NCBI GenBank assembly: GCA_002410065.1
Contig: DHQB01000014.1
Location: 1 to 5,988, forward strand
DNA length: 5,988 nt
Direction of reading: 5' to 3'
DNA from: Bacteroidales bacterium UBA5349
GTDB lineage: Bacteria; Bacteroidota; Bacteroidia; Bacteroidales; Tenuifilaceae
Below, piece after piece: positions 1 to 5,386 of the stretch. Within the stretch, counting starts at the first letter, position 1; each line of letters starts with the position of its first letter. The notes beneath the pieces were generated by a model. The model searched no databases, had not been told where the DNA came from, and was given only the letters and a program-made list of their open reading frames with translations. The translations under genes and the position numbers were made by a program.

Positions 1-552
1 GCCTATGCTACGCTATTGGGATCTGAATTAATTGAATTTGGATTTCACATGTCGGTAAAAAATGCTTCCAACATTCAAATACGCAATTTAAAAGTAGAAG
101 AGGTTGTTTACGAACAATATTCCGAGTCCGTAACCTATAAGCCTTTGGAGTTTCCTGCAACCAATCCCCGCTGCTTTTTTTTTCAAAACTCATTAGGTGG
201 ATTCGATTCGCTGTTAAGCGTTGGCTCTCGAAACCTAACCCTCGAGGGTGAAACGGTAAGCGGGTATATTGCCATGACTGGCAGCGTGCGTAAGTGGTTA
301 AAGCCAGTACAGGAGAGGCGCACGGCTAAAAGCGTGTATAGAGGATCGCTAGGTTATTTTACTAACGATGAATTAAGTTGGCTGGAAGAGTTCTTTTTGA
401 GTGAAGAGAAGTTCTTGGAAGATATAGGCAAATTGATAAGGGTAACGCTACGGCAAGGCGAGTTTCCAAGTCAAACCGATTTGCCCCCTGGCAAGATAGA
501 GATAGAGGCCGTACTGGGTTCGCCCTTTATGTTTTTTTTTTTCGTAGGCTAA
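1..552 (+). CDS. Phage tail/baseplate-like structural protein, 5'-partial, possibly frameshifted at its 3' end
   Basis: The frame is open from base 1 (reading AYATLLGSELIEF...), so the gene begins upstream of the window; the TTG at 16 is not a believable start. About 183 residues are visible. The block FFFQNSLGGFDSL (175-213), a strand-rich middle, and a helical acidic stretch ELSWLEEFFLSEEKFL (370-417) followed by a basic strand region match a pattern I associate with Bacteroidetes phage tail proteins encoded just upstream of fibre genes. This is recognition by eye, not a search. The role is probably virion structure at the tail tip; no catalytic motif is seen. The zero-frame stop (550-552) comes only three codons after a T11 tract. 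The -1 frame then continues for 39 codons to a stop at 660-662, so the true product may be longer. Alternatively the gene simply ends at 552. It is the first member of the forward operon. Confidence 0.7.
   Translation, partial: AYATLLGSELIEFGFHMSVKNASNIQIRNLKVEEVVYEQYSESVTYKPLEFPATNPRCFFFQNSLGGFDSLLSVGSRNLTLEGETVSGYIAMTGSVRKWLKPVQERRTAKSVYRGSLGYFTNDELSWLEEFFLSEEKFLEDIGKLIRVTLRQGEFPSQTDLPPGKIEIEAVLGSPFMFFFFVG
175..183 (+). repeat. T9 homopolymer inside a coding region
   Basis: Nine consecutive T form three Phe codons (TTT TTT TTT) directly before the NSLGGFD motif. A change of one base here would shift the frame and truncate the tail protein. It is the second long T run in the same gene, after the T11 run near its 3' end. 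Confidence 0.85.
532..542 (+). repeat. T11 homopolymer; candidate slippery or phase-variable site
   Basis: Eleven T followed by C. In the gene's frame it reads ATG TTT TTT TTT TTC GTA GGC TAA. The bases 537-543 form T TTT TTC, which fits the X XXY YYZ pattern of a -1 ribosomal slippage site. Adding one T or losing two would join the upstream gene to the open -1 frame that ends at 662. I see no strong stem-loop immediately downstream, though I could not fold the RNA. Confidence 0.8.
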
Positions 553-662
553 GGAATCTCTTTTTCCCAAACGTACCGCCGCCACCCCAACCAATTATAC
601 TTACAGAAGCTGGCGGAGAATTATTGCAAGAAAATGGGCTATACATTATACTAGAAGGTTAA
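543..662 (+). other. Open -1 frame: probable true C-terminus of the preceding tail gene
   Basis: Reading from 543 (CGT AGG CTA AGG ...) gives 39 codons without a stop, ending with TAA at 660-662, one base before the ATG of the next gene. The peptide starts RRLRNLFFPN, has a PPPP linker, then ILTEAGGELLQENG and a short hydrophobic end (LYIILEG). Acidic repeats of the 'ILTExGG.LLxENG' kind are a common C-terminal ending in Bacteroidetes phage structural proteins, as I know the family. The stretch has no start codon of its own with a plausible leader, so it makes best sense as an extension reached by a -1 shift at the T11 tract, or as a frame broken by an indel there. If neither holds, these bases are an untranslated gap of about 110 bases. 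Confidence 0.6.
654..658 (+). promoter_or_regulatory. Possible ribosome binding site for the S74 fibre gene
   Basis: GAAGG lies five bases before the ATG at 664 and overlaps the last two codons of the open -1 frame. It is the clearest Shine-Dalgarno-like purine run at any start in the window and supports ATG 664. Bacteroidetes often do without such sites, so it may be coincidental. Confidence 0.4.
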
Positions 663-663
663 A

Positions 664-2034
664 ATGGCAGAACCAACAAAAATATCCCAATTTGATGTAG
701 CTGAATTGTTCGGTGCGAACGATTTTTTGTCGGCTATTCAACAAACCGAGCCAGGCATGTTCAAAAACGTTCGACTACCAAAATCGGTTCTCGATGCCAT
801 GTTTTTGGGCAGTTCTGCGCTTAACGATTACTACACCAAAACCGATTCAGATAATAGGTATGGAAGATTAGGTTTTGCTAACACCTGGACAGAAAACCAA
901 ATTATATCTAAAAACCTAACGGTTACAGGCGATTTTACAGTTAACGGAACTCGGTTTATTTCCAACACCGAAATTGTTGAGATTAAAGATAATCTCGCCA
1001 TAATCAATTACGGTGAGGTAGGCAACGGAATTACAGCGGGTTTTGCTGGATGGCAAATTGACAGAGGAACTGCTGATGATTTCCTCTTTGGTTTTACCGA
1101 GGTTCCGGGCTTTTTCCAAGTTGGGAAAGTTGGGGCGATGCAAACAGTAGCCACAAGGGAAGATGTTCCTACAAACAATTACTACGCTAAGTGGAATAGC
1201 ACCCTGAAACGCTTTGATACAGCAATTCCAGCATTTAGCGAAATAGGATTAAAACCCACCACATTGAACGGCTACGGCATAACCGATGCATACACAAAAG
1301 TAGAAGGCGATGGTAGGTATGGTTTATTGGCTTCAGCAAATTCTTGGGCTGCAACTCAAACTATAACAGGATCTTTGGTAATAGGAACGCAAGCCAATAA
1401 GGTTACTATAACCTATGCCACCAACACCGCTAGAACATTAACCATTCCTAACGTAGCCGGCAATAGAACATTTTCGTTTATAAATCAAGCTGAAACTATA
1501 AGCGCAATAAAAACCTTTTCGGCTAATCCTGTACTTTCTGCTGCCACGGCTACACTTAATTTTTCGAGCACTACAGGTAATAAAACAATTTCCACAGGAG
1601 GTACAACTAATCTAGTATTGACTCCGGGCGGGGGTGTGGCTATTAAGCAAACCACTGTAACCACGGGTTTTGTTTTGGATGTTAATGGAAATGTTAGAGT
1701 AGCAGGTAATTTTATCGCCACAGGTGAAGTAACAGGGTACTCTTCTTCTGACTGCAGACTAAAGGAGAACATTAATCCAATACTCTCTTCTCTTGAAATG
1801 CTTGAGAAAATTAACCCTGTCTCATTCAATTGGAACAGTAAGGCCAAAGAATTAAACCCAAGCAAATCAAGCCAAATTGCTTACGGGGTAATAGCACAGG
1901 AACTAAAAGCCATTATGCCCGAATTGGTTGGAGACATTTACAATGATTACCTTGGAGTAGATTACGTTCAATTAATCCCTATTCTTATAGGAGCAATAAA
2001 GGAATTGAATAATAGATTAAAGAAAGCGAATTGA
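664..2034 (+). CDS. Phage tail fibre with C-terminal peptidase S74 (intramolecular chaperone) domain
   Basis: A protein of 456 residues that forms part of the tail fibre, which contacts the host surface. The N-terminal ~50 residues are probably the attachment region. Residues 57-95 and 210-241 are two copies of a module of the form YTKxxxDxRYGxLxxANxW. Residues ~104-175 (EIVEIKDNLAIIN...VATREDVP) are a module I know from Bacteroidetes phage fibres, followed by a Ser/Thr/Gly-rich beta region at ~240-355. The C-terminus, from S362, is the S74 domain: SDCRLKENI carries the expected Ser-Lys pair (S362, K367), then YGVIAQEL and VDYVQLIPILIGAIKEL, ending in a helix. In this family (endosialidase and similar fibres) the domain drives trimer folding and then cuts itself off just before the Ser. 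Cleavage here would leave a 361-residue fibre and a 95-residue chaperone. The start ATG 664 follows GAAGG and sits one base after the preceding -1-frame stop. The stop overlaps the next start. Confidence 0.92.
   Translation: MAEPTKISQFDVAELFGANDFLSAIQQTEPGMFKNVRLPKSVLDAMFLGSSALNDYYTKTDSDNRYGRLGFANTWTENQIISKNLTVTGDFTVNGTRFISNTEIVEIKDNLAIINYGEVGNGITAGFAGWQIDRGTADDFLFGFTEVPGFFQVGKVGAMQTVATREDVPTNNYYAKWNSTLKRFDTAIPAFSEIGLKPTTLNGYGITDAYTKVEGDGRYGLLASANSWAATQTITGSLVIGTQANKVTITYATNTARTLTIPNVAGNRTFSFINQAETISAIKTFSANPVLSAATATLNFSSTTGNKTISTGGTTNLVLTPGGGVAIKQTTVTTGFVLDVNGNVRVAGNFIATGEVTGYSSSDCRLKENINPILSSLEMLEKINPVSFNWNSKAKELNPSKSSQIAYGVIAQELKAIMPELVGDIYNDYLGVDYVQLIPILIGAIKELNNRLKKAN
832..948 (+). repeat. 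Fibre module, copy 1
   Basis: Residues 57-95 of the fibre: YTKTDSDNRYGRLGFANTW, then a short strand-rich tail. It is related to the second copy at 1291-1386 at the protein level (YTK, D-x-RYG, AN-x-W, Q-x-I). Little DNA identity remains beyond short words such as aggtatgg. Such repeats are usual in trimeric fibre shafts. Confidence 0.65.
1291..1386 (+). repeat. Fibre module, copy 2
   Basis: Residues 210-241 of the fibre: YTKVEGDGRYGLLASANSW, followed by a TQTITGSL strand. It is the diverged partner of the copy at 832-948. A weaker third relative may be the QAETISAIKTFSANPVLS stretch at residues 275-292. Confidence 0.6.
1747..2031 (+). other. Peptidase S74 self-cleaving chaperone domain of the fibre
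   Basis: Encodes residues 362-456. The first codon is the predicted catalytic Ser of SDCRLK, and the Lys codon is at 1762-1764. Family knowledge places autocleavage immediately before this Ser. Three Ser codons in a row (1741-1749) precede the Asp; the third is the one correctly spaced from the Lys (S-D-x-R-x-K). Confidence 0.85.
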
Positions 2035-3167
2035 TGGGAAAACAGATAACATTACCTACAGATATGGTAATTTCAGACCTATCTGAAATTGGCAATGCTT
2101 CATTAGTGTCAGGCAAAACCTATGATGTGTCTGATATTCTTATTAGCCAGATAAAAAATGTTATCGGCGCACCAACTTACAAACTTAATGAATTATGCCT
2201 TTTTAGTGGAATAAACAAGTGGGCAGCATTCAGGCCATGTTTATCTACTAAAGCTAATACTTATGGGTATGAGTATGATATACCTTCAATGACATTATTG
2301 AGACACCCTGCCACAGCGCAAGATGGTTTTAGAATGGGAGATTTTGCAGGGTATAATCATTTGGCAGTCGCTCCAATGCTTATAAACCCTATTTCAGAAA
2401 CTAGATACTCTGTTTCTGAAAATACTGTTAGTGCAACTTTCAGAATAGGTGATATAGGGCCAAAAGATTTTCTTCCGAATTGTGCTTTTATGCATTTGAT
2501 TAGAGATACAAATTGGTTTGATAGCGAAATGGATTTTATTAGCAGATATATTGCTTCTGTAATAACAACTCCGGTAGCAAAAGTTTATAATATAGATACG
2601 GTAATCCCAAATTTTGGGTACTCTAACCCAGGACAAGGCATTACTCGCTATGTTGATGATTCAGGTTCTTCTTACAATCCTTATACTTTAAGCAATCCAT
2701 TTATATTTAGCGTTTGGTTTGGGCATGAAATAGATTCTCAAAATTTTGGAGGAGAGGGTACTACAATATTTAAATGGGTTATGCCTACCGAGATTCATAA
2801 TGAGTTTACTATCAATTTAAGAAAAAGGTGGGCGTATTTATTTAGAGGATTAGGGGCATTTAATTCAGCTCCAAATAACAGAGACTTAATAGTTAGGCTT
2901 ACCAATCAAGTGGATACTGGTTTTGACATACAAATCAGTCTTTTTTATCAATTAACTGATTGGAATGGACAGGCAATATCTTCGGGAGGATTGGGCGATA
3001 GTATTGAAGTTTATTGGAGCCCTAATAGCGACGGTAGTGGAAGTACAGCAATAACTACTATAGATGAAGAAATATCAACAAGTGGAACTATTACATTCTC
3101 CCTCAGTAAAAGAGATCTAATTCAAGACAATGTCATGTATATTTTTTTTAATCGTACTGCTTTTTAA
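2034..3167 (+). CDS. Unrecognised phage protein, probable fibre-associated or receptor-binding component
   Basis: A protein of 377 residues. The ATG at 2034 shares its A with the TGA of the fibre gene (TGATG), which suggests translational coupling; the TTG three bases earlier is a less likely start. There is no signal peptide or membrane segment. The N-terminal part contains LCLFSGINKWAAFRP (residues 54-68), resembling an 'INKWSKxKP' motif I associate with Bacteroidetes phage proteins encoded next to S74 fibres. The rest is rich in aromatic residues, Gly, Ser and Asn with alternating beta-type strands (roughly residues 85-377). The end (SIEVYWSPNSDGSGS... to FFNRTAF) resembles a beta-sandwich of Ig-like type. 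No enzymatic motif is recognised. By position it may be a fibre tip, a receptor-binding protein or a fibre assembly partner. In the lines I counted, G+C is about 33-35%, against about 40% in the last tail gene, which hints at a separate origin. The function is not established. Confidence 0.75.
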   Translation: MGKQITLPTDMVISDLSEIGNASLVSGKTYDVSDILISQIKNVIGAPTYKLNELCLFSGINKWAAFRPCLSTKANTYGYEYDIPSMTLLRHPATAQDGFRMGDFAGYNHLAVAPMLINPISETRYSVSENTVSATFRIGDIGPKDFLPNCAFMHLIRDTNWFDSEMDFISRYIASVITTPVAKVYNIDTVIPNFGYSNPGQGITRYVDDSGSSYNPYTLSNPFIFSVWFGHEIDSQNFGGEGTTIFKWVMPTEIHNEFTINLRKRWAYLFRGLGAFNSAPNNRDLIVRLTNQVDTGFDIQISLFYQLTDWNGQAISSGGLGDSIEVYWSPNSDGSGSTAITTIDEEISTSGTITFSLSKRDLIQDNVMYIFFNRTAF

Positions 3168-3183
3168 ATAAAAATATTTTTAT
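3168..3183. repeat. 16-bp all-A/T palindrome spanning a start codon
   Basis: ATAAAAATATTTTTAT is a perfect inverted repeat starting one base after the upstream stop codon (3165-3167) and including the first two bases of the ATG at 3182. Because it is all A/T, RNA pairing would be weak. It may just be the A/T-rich leader typical of Bacteroidetes starts, or a site that tunes initiation. It is followed by coding sequence, not a T run, so it is a poor terminator. Confidence 0.55.
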
Positions 3184-3562
3184 GAAAATCAAACTTCGCA
3201 CCCTAAACACACTTTTCCCTGGCATTACTGGAATTTACGACAGCATTCATAAGTTTGCTCGCGTAATAGATCTATCTCCAGCTTACAAAGAGATCAAAAA
3301 TGTGGTTGAACTCTTTGAGGAAAAAAGGAAAAACCTTTTGCCCACTACCGATGAGGATGGCAATATGTCGGTTAAGGACTATACTGCTTTCGAAAAAGCC
3401 GTTAATGCAATCCTCGATGAGGAGATTAGCCTTAAAAACAACTTAAAGTTTTCTGTAGAGGAGGCTAAAAGCGCTTTGGAAGCAAAGGCAATAAAGTCTT
3501 CTCAATTTGTAGCCCTTCAAGATATATTTATTGCTAAAGCAACCGAAACAGAGCCAAAATAA
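3182..3562 (+). CDS. Small helical phage protein, possibly DUF1617-like
   Basis: A protein of 126 residues, rich in Lys, Glu and Ala, without a signal peptide or membrane segment. Predicted helices by eye: ~18-50 (ending FEEKRKNLLP), ~65-84 (DYTAFEKAVNAILDEEISL) and ~91-121. An acidic turn TTDEDGN (55-61) separates the first two. The pattern 'helix, E-x-x-R-x-x-L, acidic Gly loop, helix ending LL/ILDEEI' resembles the small DUF1617-type proteins found among phage tail genes. That is a resemblance in layout only, and I cannot confirm it without a profile search. ATG 3182 is the natural start: it is the first in frame after the upstream stop, with an A/T-rich leader and no clear Shine-Dalgarno. 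The stop is three bases before the next ATG, so it is in the same operon. The role is likely structural or as an assembly factor for the large protein that follows. Confidence 0.8.
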   Translation: MKIKLRTLNTLFPGITGIYDSIHKFARVIDLSPAYKEIKNVVELFEEKRKNLLPTTDEDGNMSVKDYTAFEKAVNAILDEEISLKNNLKFSVEEAKSALEAKAIKSSQFVALQDIFIAKATETEPK

Positions 3563-3565
3563 CCC

Positions 3566-5386
3566 ATGAAAATAACAACCCCAGCCGGCACCCTTGTGGT
3601 TAACGATGATACCGAAATATCATTAACGCTAACCAATCCTATGTTTGAGGAGCAAGGGAGCCACTCTTTGCCTTTTTCGGTGCCTTATAACGATCATAAC
3701 TTAAAAACATTGGGTAACCCACATAGGCCAACCAACGCAAAAAAGGTTAGTAGAAACATTTTGGGAAGTTTAGAGGCTGGATCGTTAAAAACAACTGGGG
3801 TTATTGAGGTTGTTGATATCGCTGAAGGTAATCCTGTAGAGCTATGCATTAAAACCCGCGAGGGTGCTTTTTGGGATTGGGCTAAAAATACTCAATTGAG
3901 AGATATAACCATTCCACACGATCCATTAGACCTGACCATGGCTGGTTTTCAAACAATCAAAAATAATTACTTTAATAACGTTTGGCCAGCGGTTGACTTT
4001 GCATTTATACCATTAGCCAGCAATTTTATATCGCTCGATAATTATACGGAAACGGCAAATTATAACTTATGGTCCGACAGGAAACTATGTATTTCCGACT
4101 ATGTTTTGTGGAATAATCCTGGCGATTTGTACCGTAACGATTCCGATAGAACATCGAGGCTTTCCCCTTTTGTTTATGTTAACGCTGTATTGCAATGGAT
4201 TGCTAATAGTTTCGGCCATATAGTTGGCGAGAACTATTTAGGCTCAACCGACGAGTTGAAAAGTTCTGTACTTCTAAATAGGGCTTATAATACAGATGTT
4301 ATTGGTGGTTTTCTCATAAATCCTGATAATTTACTGCCAAAGGTTACGGTTATGGATTTTATTACCACAACCGAAACGGCTTTCAATTGCAGGCTTATGG
4401 TTGATTCAAAATCAAAAACCATAAATATAATATCGCGCCAATTAAACCTATTGAGTTCGCCGGTTAAAATACACGGTAATTTATCTGTTGTTGAATTGGA
4501 GAGTGCTAAAACATTAGAGTTTGCTGCTAAACAGGTGAGTTCTCCTTACGCATCAGTAAATAAAAGGGCAATTGATAACTTTTTCTTTACTTTTGATACC
4601 CAAGATGCCCCTATTATTGATGGAAAAATATATCACTCAGCCTCTTCGCCTAACTATACTACGCATCCAAATAAATTTGTATTTAGCGTGGCTTTACAGG
4701 CCTATTTTCGCTTTGAGTGGACTCAAGGATCAGGGAATTGGGAATATAAGGCGAGTTGCATGCATTGCAACCTGTACGAAAGGAAAATAAATCCGCTACT
4801 AGAATCAAAAAAAGTTGATCACGAAATGCACTTCGCTCCAATGGTGCCAGTAACGTGCAGGCAATTTTATAAGAGTGGCGAAAATAATGCTTACTTCGAT
4901 TTTACCCTTATTGTGCCCTTCCTTGGTGAGTGGGATTGGTTATTCTCCAATGAAGATGGCATATTAGGCGATAATGAAGAGGATGCGCCAATAGTTTTTG
5001 CTTTTAATCGCGGTAGAATAGTTCCGATTTCCTTTCCTGTAACCCTTTTTGATATCAATAGTTTCGATTTACCCTGGGGATCGACAGATGTTTACGATAA
5101 GGCTGGCGCCAAGATTGCTACAGCCAACATTGCATTTAGATTTAACGGAGATCACAACCTCTACGATAATTTTTATAAAGGCACCGAGATTTTTTACAAC
5201 AACCAAACCGCACGATTAAGCATTACCAACATTGATAAGCAAGAATTCCTATCGAAAAAAATACATGAAGTTTTGCTTGTTGATGGAGTGAAGGTTGTTT
5301 TAAATAATGTTGATTTGAGTATTATTGATGATAACGTAGCCATAAACTCCATTGAGGGCTATGCCTTAAAACCCCAGATTAGCTAA
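3566..5386 (+). CDS. Large phage tail/baseplate-like protein, Bacteroidetes phage type
   Basis: A protein of 606 residues with no signal peptide or membrane segment, so it probably assembles in the cytoplasm into the virion. The N-terminus has NPMFEEQGSHSLPF (24-37), then SVPYNDHNLKTLGNPHRP (38-55). This block ('QGS..LPF..P...N...LG.P.R') I associate with large tail-tip proteins of Bacteroidetes phages. It is followed by a strand region ending in an aromatic patch (FWDWAKN, 102-108). The middle includes FNCRLMVDSKSKTINII (273-289), resembling a hub- or baseplate-type fold where a short motif and beta hairpin recur. The C-terminal ~70 residues (KIHEVLLVDGVKVVLNNVDLS, then a final GYALKP) fit the usual ending of this group. 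No peptidase or lysozyme motif is seen. ATG 3566 is three bases after the previous stop. It is the last gene of the forward operon, and its stop overlaps the convergent integrase stop. The general assignment is fairly safe; the exact position in the tail is not. Confidence 0.8.
   Translation: MKITTPAGTLVVNDDTEISLTLTNPMFEEQGSHSLPFSVPYNDHNLKTLGNPHRPTNAKKVSRNILGSLEAGSLKTTGVIEVVDIAEGNPVELCIKTREGAFWDWAKNTQLRDITIPHDPLDLTMAGFQTIKNNYFNNVWPAVDFAFIPLASNFISLDNYTETANYNLWSDRKLCISDYVLWNNPGDLYRNDSDRTSRLSPFVYVNAVLQWIANSFGHIVGENYLGSTDELKSSVLLNRAYNTDVIGGFLINPDNLLPKVTVMDFITTTETAFNCRLMVDSKSKTINIISRQLNLLSSPVKIHGNLSVVELESAKTLEFAAKQVSSPYASVNKRAIDNFFFTFDTQDAPIIDGKIYHSASSPNYTTHPNKFVFSVALQAYFRFEWTQGSGNWEYKASCMHCNLYERKINPLLESKKVDHEMHFAPMVPVTCRQFYKSGENNAYFDFTLIVPFLGEWDWLFSNEDGILGDNEEDAPIVFAFNRGRIVPISFPVTLFDINSFDLPWGSTDVYDKAGAKIATANIAFRFNGDHNLYDNFYKGTEIFYNNQTARLSITNIDKQEFLSKKIHEVLLVDGVKVVLNNVDLSIIDDNVAINSIEGYALKPQIS
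5379..5386. repeat. Palindrome TTAGCTAA carrying both convergent stop codons
   Basis: The 8-bp perfect palindrome holds TAA of the forward tail gene (5384-5386) and, on the other strand, TAA of the recombinase (5379-5381). The two coding regions overlap by eight bases, so no intergenic terminator exists between them. Confidence 0.9.

Noticed and set aside
16..18. TTG at 16 as start of the first tail gene
   Set aside because: The frame is open back to base 1 with ordinary codons and there is no leader; the gene most likely starts upstream of the window.
916..1865. Minus-strand open frames at 916-1143 and 1485-1865
   Set aside because: They lie wholly inside the fibre gene, show no domain or leader, and are frame shadows of the Thr/Ser-rich coding strand.
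2031..2033. TTG at 2031 as start of the gene downstream of the fibre
   Set aside because: The ATG three bases later gives a clean TGATG stop/start overlap; nothing favours the TTG.
2394..2636. Minus-strand open frame inside the unknown fibre-linked gene
   Set aside because: Composition and residues (many I, Y, S, R, N) look like a shadow of the AT-rich coding strand; no start context.
3156..3185. Rho-independent terminator at the A/T palindrome
   Set aside because: No G/C in the stem and the next gene starts inside it; weak pairing and no following T run.
4572..4790. Forward 72-codon frame inside the large tail gene
   Set aside because: Overlaps a well-supported coding frame and has no recognisable features.
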